Below the pieces are notes generated by a model, which saw nothing but the letters and a program-made list of their open reading frames with translations, made no database searches and was not told the DNA's origin. From positions 124,001-188,000 of the forward strand of contig JARGXX010000095.1 of NCBI GenBank assembly GCA_030374765.1: a stretch of 64,000 bases of DNA. Direction: 5' to 3'. How positions within the stretch are numbered: position 1 is the first letter of the stretch; the number at the start of each line of letters is the position of its first letter. Source of the stretch: Agarophyton chilense (taxonomy: Eukaryota > Rhodophyta > Florideophyceae > Gracilariales > Gracilariaceae). A program made the translations under genes and the position numbers. Positions 36,065-47,639 of the stretch are shown one piece after another.

Positions 36065-37375
36065 TCAAACGAAAAGCGACTCTGCGCTTTGTCGTTCCTT
36101 TCGGACTGCCGTCGCTGCTAATTCGATGGCCTTTGCCCTGGCGAGTTGCGTTTCGGCTGGTGTTCTCCTAGTAGGACGGGGGAGAGATCGGAATACTAAG
36201 GTAGTTTGACAGAGACCTTCAGGTCCTATAGTTTCGTTAGCTGCCCTCACGGCCATTTGTTGACATTCCGCCTCTGATTGAGAAGGAAGTATAGTTTCTC
36301 TGACCTTCACGTGAGCCACTCGGAGCAACCCAGGATACCACTCGTCGTGGGACTTGGTAGCCAGAGATTCGATGGGTGCTTGACGGACAGATATGGTATC
36401 AGTGTCAGCAGAGTTCCAGAACTGCTTGGATACGGAGTTACTGCCCTGATCAACTCGGAGAAAATCTGGTGGACCTAGATATACTCTTGACCAGTAGCGG
36501 AGGAACGCCTTCCATACATCGGTTGATGTCAATTTCCTAAGAAACAAGGCCGCATTGTAGTGTGTGGCCTCATCAACAGCGTTAATGACAGGTTTCTGTT
36601 TAATGTACACAATGTCAATGGCCAACATGTGGTTAAACCTCGTGTCATAAGTACCAATCGTGATTTTGAAGCGGCGGGGGCTTGGAGCATGAATGAGGCA
36701 TGTCCCACAAGCCTTCGTAGGCTCTTCGATAGCAGCGCATATGTCTTTGTACATCTCTCCGGGTCTGGTCCTTTCAAGTAGGCTTGTGAACGAGGTTACG
36801 TTTAGATGTTCAAACACCCTGTGATGTTTTCTCAGGTCATCTTCTGTGTACAAGGAGATTTGAATATCCTCTGGCTTCGATTTATGGAATAAAAAATAGT
36901 TCTTGAACCCAACAGGTTGTACGTCGTCCTTGTAAGTGACCTGCCGCTTCCTAATGCTCAGACCCATCCCGTTATCAATCATGTCCTTCATGCTGAGTAA
37001 GTTTAAAGTATTCCCGGTGAGGATCTGGAACTTTACGTCTATGATCAGGTTATAATCCTCGAATGGGATGGGGACTGTCACGGATCCAATTACCGTCTTT
37101 GTCCCTCCAATACCTGTCAGAAATATTATGTCTTCCTGATTGAGCTTGCCGGGTACCCCGAACTCCTCGCAGTATGCCTCATATTGAGAATAGAAAATGA
37201 CAGATGAGCGATTTTGGCAGGTGTCCAGAAGAATTTCTTTGAAGCGGTGGTACTCTCCTTGAGAGAGTTCATTATTAATAGCAGCCAAGGCCGAAGTAAG
37301 ATCCTTGGTGTAGGAGTTTCCATGTATGAGGGCATCATTGCCCAGGAGCACTTCTTTATCCTTGTGGATGGACAT
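36065..37375 (-). pseudogene. copia-type pol: protease-like region and integrase
   Basis: The 436-codon frame is continuous with the gag frame upstream except for one TAA. The first part resembles the protease region (a hydrophobic GIGGTK element then LLSMKDM). An HHCC zinc region follows (His-His ... CGTC, about residues 180-230). The integrase core shows AIDIVYI (first Asp) and RVDQGSNS (second Asp); the Glu region is recognisable but diverged (KSHDEWY). The C-terminal part is basic. Confidence 0.7.
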
Positions 37376-37444
37376 TCCATCTTCTTCCTTGTACCACTTT
37401 CCATCTTCTTCATTGTTAGATTCATCAAAGGTTTCTTCAGTGGA

Positions 37445-38056
37445 TTAGACCATATGTGCTTGGTCTTTGCTTGCCTGGTCTTGTTCTGCATTATTATCTT
37501 CCGTTAGTTGATCAACCACATAGGCAATATCGCCAACTAATACATAAGCCAAAGGGCTCTGTTTCCGTATGCGATAGATAGCTGCCTTGGCTTCTGAGGG
37601 AATATACCGCGTTCGAGCCAGGTGGTCTTTACCACAAACGTAACAATCTTTCTTTCCCTTGAAAGACTTGGATGAGATTTTCCCACGCCTGCCGTTGCTT
37701 TTCATGGCGTATTCTCTGAAGTTCCTTCTTGCTTCACCGCCGTATGTGTTTCCTAGTCTATAGTGAGCCGCATAAAGAGCACCGTTCACAGCTGAGCTCT
37801 TCACCGCAAATGCCCCAGCGGACCTTGGCTCGCTTGATAGAAACGTACCAAATCTGCCACGAGCGTCTTGTGAAGCACCCGGGACTCTTTCTCGAAAGAA
37901 TTGAGTGACATGGTTCGTATCAACTTCAAAGATCATGTGATCTCGTAGAAAACTATCAGTTCTGTAGGCCGGATCTAGTTGATTTTGAAGCTGTGACATT
38001 CGGTGGAAAAAGGAAAGAAACACGTCTAGTTCACGCTTTTCCGGGGTTTCTCGCAT
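37445..38056 (-). pseudogene. copia-type gag C-terminal part
   Basis: A 203-codon open stretch. Near residues 135-150 it has a zinc-knuckle-like CYVCGKDH element where the fourth ligand position holds Arg, so the knuckle looks broken. It ends with TAA at 37445-37447 and is followed in the same reading frame by the pol segment, as in elements where one stop separates gag from pol; here it may equally be a nonsense mutation. Confidence 0.6.
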
Positions 38057-38923
38057 TAACTGCGAAAGACGGAGTTATTTCTAGAAGATCAGTGTCCTGT
38101 TTCACTTTTCCTCGCTGATATAGTTGTCAATTAACCTCTTTAACATGGCTTTATAGATCCTCCCTGCACGGTAGGTATCGAGAGAAAAGGATAACGCATG
38201 GTGGCACTACATTACAGGCATCGCTTCGACCTTCTACGTTTCATTCAGCTTGCAAAAATTCGCCATCGTGTTATAAAACTCGAGCCATCTTTTCAAATCT
38301 TTACAAAAACCACCACCATTGAGATTCCTGCTTTGAAATGACTTCAATATTCAGTGAAAACACAGTCGTCGGGACTACTCTTCACTTTATTTTCCATATT
38401 TATTGTCGGCATGAGTTGAAGATCGTCACTAAACAGGCATTCGGAACCACCCGGGAATCTGCAACGGTGGCTCGGGTTATCGACTGCCCTAACAGCTAGT
38501 TGGGCGTTATTAAAGCCATAAATTAGTTGGCAGCGGGGTTGGCAATTGTTCAGTAGGCAGCAGTTATGATGGTGGGTGAGACTGGAAACAGGGAAGTCGC
38601 CAGAGAACTCGATGCAGAGCTCGACGATTTGACAAGCCAGTGGATTAAGCGTAACCTTTGAGAATCAGCGAAACTTCTGAAGGAGTTTAAAAAGAATGAG
38701 TCTCCCTAGCGCTATCAAAGAGACAGCAACCAACCTTAATATACAAACAAAGACAAAAACGACAAAAATTTCTAGTTAGGTGAACATGCGGGACGTGCTT
38801 TCTTATGCAAGGGCGTCCGCCAAAATGACAGTGGTATAAAGAAAAAAAGCGTATGACTAACACAAAAGTGGTGAGGCAAGAATAGAATTCAAAATATACT
38901 TGAATGACTATCCCATGAGCACT
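38057..38923. other. Intergenic
   Basis: About 870 bp, no gene or clear repeat recognised. Confidence 0.5.
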
Positions 38924-39925
38924 TCATTGCAAACGCTTGTATGCCTTGAGATATCCCGATATTATTTGGGCGTTTCCACCGCCAAGGCCATGGTATCCCT
39001 CCTTCTCGGCCGACTGGCATTCAAAAGGCCTGTTTTCGTTATCGCACACGTCAGTTTCGAAATCCACCGCTTTTTGTTGTGCCCCATCCCTTTCGCCAAT
39101 TTCCGTGGCGCAGCTCCCTCGAACGAAAATTTGCAAGGCGCCCTCGGGGTTTTCAGAGCTCCACTGCTCGCCTCCCAACATACACATCATCCGTCCGGCC
39201 TTCATTTTGGCACCATTCTCCAGGAGCGACTTTCTGTTCGCGTCACATATAATGGCTAGCCATGCTATCATAGAAGCTGTCGTGGAGAAAGAGATGCGGC
39301 CCTCGTGTTTATGTTGGGAAGGAGCCTCTACATCCCAAATTGACATTGAAAATATTACCTCTCATGCTTCACGATGGGTACCTAATTCCTCAAAAACATG
39401 TCGGCCTACGTATTGAAATAATTTGAAGTCGCACGTGTACTGCAATACTGCTTCTAAACGCTGCAGAACGGTATCAAACTCTTCCCGTTGATGAAAACTC
39501 TTCACTCTTCGCAGCGGCCGCTGCAATAACCTGGCCAGATCAAATCTAGCGCGCACACGGGCAGCATTCGCGCTCTATTCTAGCTACTAGAGGTGGCGGC
39601 ATGTCCACGCAGTGTTCAATTATCCTTCCATGGCAACAACGCGTAACAACAAATCTGCCTGTGCATCACGTATTCTTTGACATACTTCTCCACCAATGAC
39701 TTGCGTCCCGCCTGGCCAGGACTTTTTTTTCCGCCGAAGTTGCACATCTCCTTGCCCATCCTCCCGCGATGCGGACCCCTTGGGTATCCGGAAACCTTCA
39801 ACTTTCTCGCCAGCCAGCAGCTCTCTGGGATCTTCGAAATCCCACGTTACCCGACAGCGGTTTTCATCCTTATCTATATCTGAGCAAGGATATCCATTGC
39901 GAAGAAACTCTACCTTGCATCTCAT
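38924..39925 (-). pseudogene. Decayed unrecognised gene
   Basis: Minus-strand protein-like segments at 39620-39925, 39362-39556 and 38924-39346 in changing frames separated by stops. The first contains a WDFEDPRELL-type segment. The last is rich in Cys, Met and Glu and would end at 38924. No family recognised. It is divergent from the next unit on the plus strand, and both may belong to one decayed mobile element. Confidence 0.35.
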
Positions 39926-40132
39926 CTGCTGATATCAATATGCAGCTTCATAAATCACCATGGCGGTCGCCAGGACGCCACTCCGGCCGCAAAGCGGATG
40001 TAAGTGCGCCAACCTGGCTCGCGATTATGCGATGCGGTCATTTTCGAGAAATAAACGAACTCTGATAACTTCCGATGGAACTGAAATAAGCCTTGGACAC
40101 GAGCGTGATGTTGAAAGAAACATATCCCGCCG

Positions 40133-41910
40133 ATGCAGGGCAGAGTGCAGACCAGAGGGTTTTTGCGAGATTGGTATTTTTCCGCGTCTTTCTGCGCGAC
40201 CGTTGAGAGTTTTAGGGGTTTGAACTTCACAGCCTTGGATGTTCTCGGCGGCGGCCTCTTAGTCCCTGTAAGTCAGGTCGACTTCACGCAGTCAGAGTCG
40301 TCTCTGGCTCTACTAACAGACTTTGAGGACATCAATTCTGGCCATTAACGGGATTGATCCGGCCGGATTTCGCTCGCCGAGAGCGAGATTGGAGGTATAC
40401 GCGACAGTGTTGAGAAAATAAGAGTCCTTCTCGAGCGGTTAACGGAACTCTTAGAGCAACAAAAGAAGTCCATGAAAATGCCTACGAATGTCCAGGCCGA
40501 GAAAAAGGACGGGAAGTCCCGGAAAATGTACGAGAAGGCCAGGGAACAGAGATTTCTCAATATTAGAACGGCCTTGGATGAATTATCGCTCTTCCGCTGC
40601 CTTTCCAACTGCATCGTTGCGGCGATCATGGATAAGGGCACAACCGCTTCACTCTCTCCGGGTGGACTGCGAGAGGTCCTGACGACGATTCTATTTTCCC
40701 TTAAAAAAGAATAAAACTGAGGAGGAGTTTCAGCGAGGTTTTGGGCCAGCATCATCCGTTTTCAGGCTCGGAGTCCTGTACTGTTGCATTGGGGACGCTC
40801 AGTGCGATATTTTCAAGCGGTTTTCCGTTCACCAAGACAGCACCCGAGATGCACAGACGCGCCCGTTTATGCGGGCATGGTTTGTTGAGCATGTCGCTGT
40901 GGGTGGTGATTACATATCGCGCCAGCATGTGGTGTTCGCTAAAGACCGTAATGAGAAGCGTGTGGAGGTGAAGATTGAGTACGGCCCTAGGACGTAGATT
41001 GCGCATGGGATACACCCGACCAGGGCAGGTGACTCTTTGTACGCGATGAGCTATTTGTACACCACCTTGATGCACCTTCTCAACACAGCTTGGAGACAGG
41101 CATTGATCGAAATGTTCAACAACTTGAGGTGTCCTTTTGTGGAATGGTCCCCATAAGAGCAATGCAAGGTGGGGAATTCTGAGGTTACCTTGTCTTGGAA
41201 GGTTGGCGCCGAAGCGGTGTTCGCTCTTTTTCCAGAGGATATTCTCCCAGCACGTGTATTCTCTGATAATGACACAAACATGTTGGCCACAAATTAGAGT
41301 CGCTACAAAAAGTTTGTCCGATCCCGGACGGAGCTCATGTTGATGGAAGAGCACGATGTCTTTTTAAGGCTTCTGGGGCGTATGTCTAACCTTCGGCAGC
41401 ATCGCGACGACCAGGTGAGATCGTAGAAGCGTTTTTATTAAACTTGTAGATGCGGCAGCATATTTCATTAGAGTTCTGTCCTCTTTCGAAGGCTCGTCAG
41501 ATATCAGCGACATGTTGGAGTCTCCCAGGCAGTCTATTGCAGCATTGAAGGATGTGGTTGTCGTTTTTCGTGGCGCCCTGAACACCTGAAGCTGCAGAAA
41601 CATTCTAAACTGCGGTTGTATCGCATCTGCGAGTGAAGGAGAAGCGTCAGCTGCTATTGGCTCGAGAAGAGAAAGAGCAGCGTTTGAGCCAATGCTAGAT
41701 GACGTTTTCAGAATTTCGATTCCGTCCGGGAGTGTGATTGAGGGCGGGCTGTTAAAAATTACGTGCGCAGAGCCCGCGGAAGTTTACTTGGACGAGTATG
41801 TAGAGGGGAAGGGCGATAGAAGTACCTATGATGCCAGTGTTGCGACCCAGGATGACGCAGGTGGAGCGCGCTCCAATGAGAGGCTTAACGGAATTGAGTT
41901 TGAAATGTGA
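40133..41910 (+). pseudogene. Decayed unrecognised gene with coiled-coil segment
   Basis: Plus-strand frames 40133-40348, about 40360-40713, about 40740-41360 (with internal stops) and 41640-41910 read as one disrupted protein. The second segment has a Leu/Glu/Lys heptad-like helix; the third is rich in Phe, Val and Met; the last ends at 41908-41910. No domain recognised. Its end faces the end of the minus-strand unit starting at 41949, only 38 bp away. Confidence 0.35.
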
Positions 41911-43461
41911 GGAGTCCCATGAAAACTAAATTTTATTTGCTAGAACGCTTACAACTCTACACATAGGCCAAGGCGTCGTAGTATGAGGCCGCTGAGGCTA
42001 CGGGTTTTTACAACCATCAAAGCGTGGCACGCCTTCCACCGTAGTCGTCGTTGAGCCTTCGACGCGCACCGTCCTCCTGTTCCTGCTCCCAGTCCTGACT
42101 CTGCGGTCGCGGACGCGGGCGACGACGATTTACACGTGGTTGTTACCCCCACACATTTCGCGCCACCCCTATCTCGGTTCCTCCTAAGGAGGCGATCTAT
42201 ATCCGACATACGATCGGCCATCCAAGAGAACGTGGTCTGACCGGCTGGTATGAGGTCTGTATCGGGATCAATAGGTACGTCACCGAGTCTTGGGCGAAGC
42301 CACTATATCCTCTCCGTTCGCAAGGTGACTGCTGGACGGCCTCGTGCAGCTTTATGCCACAAATGGGAGTCAAATAGGAGACCAAAATCCAGATATAGAA
42401 GGCTAACCCTCATTCTTTGTTCCCGAACGTCCTTGTTGCTGACAATGAGATCATGGAAGTAGAACACCACGGGGGGTTTGGGAGATGCAATCCTGGCTGG
42501 AAAACGTTCTTCCATATACGAGTTTGGAGCCGTCTGGTTCATTTCCGAAAGAAGGTTGACATGTGCTCCGTTCATCGGAGTGTCAAAGGAATTTGCCAGC
42601 ACAAGCAAGTTCCACCATGACCTCCAGTTGCTCTCATACATAAATCATCCACTGTGGCGTGGCCTATTCCACAACCTGCTAATCAATGCATAGCCTATGC
42701 GAAGAAGCGGCAGCTTTTCAATGTTGAAATTGCCCCCTCGACCGGGTGCCTGAACCAAGTGTGCTCGACTTAGATGGAATCAAGCTCATTGCGAGCAAAT
42801 AGGCGGGTGCAAGAGATTTTATGCTTTATACTGAACTACAAATGGGCTTGAGAAAACTTAGACCGAGCGTTACGAGCAAATTGAAGGCCCTCATGCTTCG
42901 CCAAATCTCTAAATCGACTTATACGCGACCGGATGTGGCGGACCTCCTCGACGTATTGTGAGTATCCCATATCTTCGATTGGTGGAGTTTTCCAACTGTG
43001 GGCCCCAGAAAGGTGATTCAATTCGATGTGGCGGCCGCCTTCCCTTTCAGCATTTCTGTAACCGGTTCGGCGGAGTCCTGTAGGCGGCACGGAAGTGTGT
43101 AGTACGAAGTGAGGGAGAGCAACGCATCGACTCATCGCTCTCTGCCTTAACATTATAGAATTTCACGGGTGTCCCTACTGATGCATTGATGGTTGCTTTG
43201 TTGAGATAGCCGGCGGCTGCGGGAGCGATAAACGGGGAATCCGCGGAGAGTGTGATGGGATCCTGCCTGAACGCATCTGAAGCGATATCAGGGGTTACAT
43301 TGGAATACTGAGCTTGCAGCCGCATAGAAACGGGTCGCGAACACGGGTCGAAGGTAAAGAGACATTGCCGGAACGGTTCTGGAGACCGTGCGCCTGAAAG
43401 TAATGACGATGCCACGGATTTGGCAGCGGGAAAATGGGTGGCGTCGATGGAACTGATGGAA

Positions 43462-43466
43462 GCGGC
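43462..43466. repeat. Target-site duplication GCGGC (left)
   Basis: Direct repeat of 44133-44137. Confidence 0.85.
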
Positions 43467-44132
43467 TGTCGTATTATACTATGTCGGGGAATCCGATAGG
43501 CTGATTTTTCGCGAAGTCGTGGTTGGAACTCATAAGTGAGTGATATCATCAGACTTGTGATATGAAACGGCACACGGCGTAGGATGCCAGGAGGCAGGGT
43601 ACATTAGTGGAACACGTGGTATCACGAGTGGACTGGCTTGCAACGGCGCATGTAGTGGTGATCCACGTGGCAGGTTTTACTACCCTTTGTAGCTAGACGC
43701 CATTAGGGACCGTATCCATACAGTGATTTTGCTAAGGGGCTGACCGCTGTGTATCATTTATATGTTTATTTGGGCACTCACCCTGGTACACAGTATATAG
43801 TGTACCAGAGGTGAGCGCCGACTCCAAGTAAAGGTGACAACATGGGCATCATGACTATTGTGTTCCTCGCTTAGGATTCCTCAACCGGAGATCCGGACGA
43901 GCTATAATAGATAGTCAGCCCCCAACCACTTCACGAGCCGTCTCGTACGTACGTTCCATAAACGTTTTACAGTTGCACTGTTCACCCTCGCTGGAGAGTA
44001 GTGGCCTTACACCCCACTTCCAGCTGGCTGGTGTTGTAGCTCTACCACACCTTTTCCCTCGCCGCAAGCGACCCATCGGCAGTCCGAACGCTGTCGCAGG
44101 TGTCTGCTCTCTCCGTTAGAGCGGATACTACA
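43467..44132 (-). repeat. Solo LTR, second family, copy 2 (666 bp)
   Basis: Reverse complement of 25007-25673. On the plus strand it opens TGTCGTAT and closes TACTACA. The 5-bp direct repeat GCGGC flanks it at 43462-43466 and 44133-44137. No internal element sequence remains, so it arose by recombination between two LTRs of one insertion. It keeps the 9-bp hairpin at 43783-43808. Confidence 0.92.
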
Positions 44133-44137
44133 GCGGC
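44133..44137. repeat. Target-site duplication GCGGC (right)
   Basis: Direct repeat of 43462-43466. Confidence 0.85.
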
Positions 44138-44849
44138 CGCGTTACAATGGGTTCTTGTAACACACCAAGGGACTCAGGCCGCATCGTGACGGGATTCCAC
44201 AACGGGGAAAGGGGTTGTGGGCACGAATTTAATTTTAAAAATTTGCGAGGCTGGTGGTACAAGCTGCATGGGGGCAGGCTGCAGCCGCTTTGCGAACCGT
44301 TGGGACGACGAAGGCACGGATTGTGGCATCAGTGGGGAGATTCCCGGTTGCAACAGCGGGGCGATGGGTTGCGTCAACAAAATCGATCGAAGTGGCACAG
44401 TTGCCACGGGTTTTTGGGACGGACCAAAAGATTTAGGCCACATTGTGTGGGGTTTCGACGACGGGGACAGGGATTGTGGGAACGGAAAGGCTTGACCAAC
44501 CTGCAGGGTGGGTGGTAAAGGCTTTAAGGTAGCCGGCTGCGGCAGATTGGCCAAAGTTGCCACGACGGAGGAACGGGATGCGGCTGCGGAGTGACTTATA
44601 CAGGCTGCGGCTGCCTGGCGACGGATTGCAACGATTGTACGGCACCCGGTAGAGATGGAGGAGCGAAAATGTATTTTTCAGCGATGCGTTAGGGGTTTCG
44701 CGCATTCTGAGTCGGAACTTCAACTGATATCTCCGCTGCCGATCGTGCAAAAGCAGTGCAGGCGCTTGCGAATCTCCAATCTCACCGAATGATTTCAAAC
44801 AACCGGGCAACTTGTTCTGTGTTGTATTGTAAAAGACTGCCGTTTTCAA

Positions 44850-45659
44850 AAAATTGAACAGTTCTTCCGCTTTCCGAAAAGCTCTGCTGCCGAAAAAGAC
44901 CGTTTGGGGATTTCAAAAGAAGGCTTTTGTCTCTCCCCGCAGAAAAAGGACTGACTTGACCTCCATCAAAACAATTGATACTTGATTCTTGCTTGGAGAT
45001 CTTTCTACCAATGCCGATAAGGATTCGATAGCCTCACATGGCGAGACTGGCAACGAGAGCGGTACCACCGAGAGCGAGAATCCAAAGTGGCACGCTCGGC
45101 TTTCCGGTTGCGTAACTGGCAGCGGAACCGGGACTGCAGGCAGTGTAGAAAATTCCATTGTCGACCAATTTGTCATTCTCATCGTACTTAGAACTCTGCA
45201 ACCTTGGCATCAGAGGCTCTGACTGAAAAGAACAGGAAGGGGGCTTTTCAAGCGATGTACTAATCATAACCCATCTTTCCACAGATGGCGTCAAAGTCCG
45301 GAATACCGTCTTCCTCTTCGAAGTCCTTCCCGTTAAGTTTTCCATAAGAGTAGAAAGCGTCCCTTTTAAAGTCGTTCTATGTAGAAGGAATATTATTGGC
45401 AGAAGATGTAAGTCATGAATTGGGAACCCTGATGTCTTTGATATTCTTTCGTGGGGTACGAAATGCGTCGATGCCAGATCAATATCTTGGAAATGATTTT
45501 GATGCCGTCAAATAGCCTTGATAGTATACCAAAGTACCTTTTGTCAGGCTTTTCCAGACCTTTATTTGATTTAAATGAGTAGCACAGGCTCTATTGTGTT
45601 AAACGGCTGCTTGTATAAGCACCCAGGTCTTCTCTGTCATCATTTTTATTTACCTGCAA
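44850..45659. other. Intergenic; short decayed frames
   Basis: A minus-strand frame 45034-45345 ends in a hydrophobic stretch that could be a membrane segment. No family recognised; not called a gene. Confidence 0.4.
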
Positions 45660-47160
45660 CACATATGCAGAAGGTTCTAAGGGAGTATAAACTCCTTATT
45701 TTCGATGTCGATTCAAAGCGACCCTTGTCAGATTCCAATGTAATTGGTATGAGTCTAAAGTATTAACTTGTACTACCAACTGTGTCAAGGACATGGAACA
45801 AGCGAATATACCGAGCACATGGGCCACACGAGATACATCAGTAACGTGGCGAGGAGACCTTTCTCTCGTTTTGGCCGGTGGTTTGTCATTTAATGCAAAT
45901 ACAGATCATTACGCGGATCTGTTAGATTTCATGAGTAAAGAGGACAGTGAAGAAATGCTTCAACAAATTATTGCATGTTTAGCGAGAGCACCCGAACAGA
46001 ATCCAAGGATCTCTCGAGAATAAATACAGTCTTCACTTGCGAAAGAAGTTTACTCTGTGTCTGTACCGCGAATTATTGAGTCTCATCCATCCAGTGCAGT
46101 ATATCTTACGTGTAGAGATATTCATACGGAAGTCAAGACACGCAATTTGTTTCCACAACGATGGAAATCAACTCATCTTGTTCTATTGACTGATCCTGTT
46201 CATGATTGAATGACAGGTGAAATACGCCGTTGTTGTACTCGTGGATGTCGCTTTTGTCTTTCAGGTATGGTACAGACCCCTGCTCGTGACGTGAATCCTA
46301 GTAAGTGATCAAGACGGTAAAAGAAGGCGTTAAAACTACTAGATATGACGACTTTTCGTTGCTTTCATTGCGATGTCCGGGTAGCTCGATTTTAACAAGC
46401 GTCAGAATTCAACTTAAGAACGAACTCCATCAGCAAGAGGAGACAATATCTCTTTTCCTTGGTTCTCAACGTGTTGATAATTTTGAAGAACACATCACTG
46501 ATATGCTTATTGGAACTCGGATGTCCGGATGCACATTTGCACCAGAAGCTGGAATCCAAAGAATGAAAGATTTTATGAACAATGGTTTCATCAATGACGA
46601 TCTGTTGAAAGGTATGAAGCGTGCGTACGATTCAAAATATCAGTGTCAAGCTTCTCTTCATGATCAAGCTTCTCTCAGAAACATATCGTGATGTAATGGG
46701 CATTGCAGAGACCATCAAATGGCTTCAGTGGAAATGTCGTGCATCGGGGAGACGGCGACTTTCTGTCACTGCCTTCATTTCAACTGTTACTCCTAAGAGC
46801 TGGACCTCATTTTAGTGGCACCAGACTTCAACAGACCAAGTAAGGCGCAAACAACAAATCCTAAAATATGCCTCAAAGAACCTCCGAAACGGAAAATTTC
46901 AATGACGGACCCTATGCTGCTAGCTATGAAAGATTTCACCAGTCGTGGCGATCTTCGCTTCGGAAATGTAATTTTTCGAGCCCATGAGTTAGCAACAGGG
47001 ATGGAAGCTTTGTGGGAGAACGTGAAAGATGCATACAACGCTTGGTGCTGTGCAATAAACGAGGCTGGTCTTCAATGCAAGTATGGTAGAGTTGAACGCT
47101 GAGAGGGGAATATTGCCGAAACCGAAGCTGAGCAAGTTCAGGGACCACGTAATTGGGACA
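45660..47160 (+). pseudogene. Radical SAM protein of the YgiQ/TIGR03960 type, decayed
   Basis: N-terminal pieces resemble the cobalamin-domain-like start of this family: an IGMSLKY segment (about 45745), then LVLAGG...FNANTDHYADLLDF (45793-46023). The radical SAM iron-sulphur motif CX3CX2C (CTRGCRFC) lies at 46234-46257. Next come SGCTFAPEAGIQRMKDF (about 46530), then, after a frameshift, KLLFMIKLLSETYRDVMGIAE (about 46640-46710), and finally a GDLRFGNV segment with a following Ala/Trp-rich end (46815-47102), all in family order. Stops at 46021, 46207 and 46303 and at least three frame changes rule out function. Families of this type are mainly bacterial and cyanobacterial, so an organellar or transferred origin is plausible, but that is inference. 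Confidence 0.65.
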
Positions 47161-47639
47161 AAGTCATCATATCTTGTAATTTAGATCGCAAGAACCTTAT
47201 ATTGATGAAAAAACATCTCCTGCATCGACGACGGGTCGGTACGAGAAAGAGGGACTCACTCGGATTTCATTCGTCGAGAAAGCGGTATTTACAAAAATTT
47301 AACGGAGCTGCAAATATTCAAAGGCAAAAGTTTGAAAAGGAAAAGTATATGCTGGCAGATGATAAAGATAACCAAGAAAGACTTCCGGCGCCAACATTTA
47401 TAAAGGAGGACTCTAGTCCTTTCACTGTTGCCACGGACTCCATTTATCAGTCCGTACAACGTTCAGAAGATGCAGACGATAGACCACCTCTGGACAAGGG
47501 ACTCTTTTCAAAAGCTTTGTGGTTAACACGCCAGGAGTGCCTATAATTGCATTTCGTGTCTTCGGCTCTATCATCCAAGCCGTCTTACTAACTGTCACTT
47601 AAATTCCACGCACGCAGATTATCGACGTCATGTTTCGAG

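Larger units (their letters stand above)
35511..38056 (-). mobile_element. Truncated copia-type LTR retroelement fragment
   Basis: Gag tail, protease-like region, integrase and the very start of reverse transcriptase, in that order, on the minus strand. Integrase before RT is diagnostic of Ty1/copia-type elements. No LTRs were seen and most of RT and RNase H is missing, so it is a 5'- and 3'-truncated relic. Confidence 0.75.
41949..44849 (-). pseudogene. Decayed unrecognised gene split by a solo LTR
   Basis: Minus-strand protein-like frames at 44433-44849, 44174-44563, 43047-43415, 42836-43153, 42303-42641 and 41949-42221 follow one another. The N-terminal part (about 44160-44850) is Pro-rich with degenerate internal repeats. 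The later part has ordered-looking segments with several Trp and Tyr. The solo LTR 43467-44132 sits inside it with a clean 5-bp target duplication, so the gene was cut by that insertion. The Pro-rich N-terminus and AAAGYL motifs on both sides of the LTR suggest one protein. Family unknown. Confidence 0.4.

Noticed and set aside
40752..41354. 200-codon minus-strand ORF
   Set aside because: The plus strand over the same stretch reads more protein-like and connects with neighbouring plus-strand segments, so this is probably its shadow.
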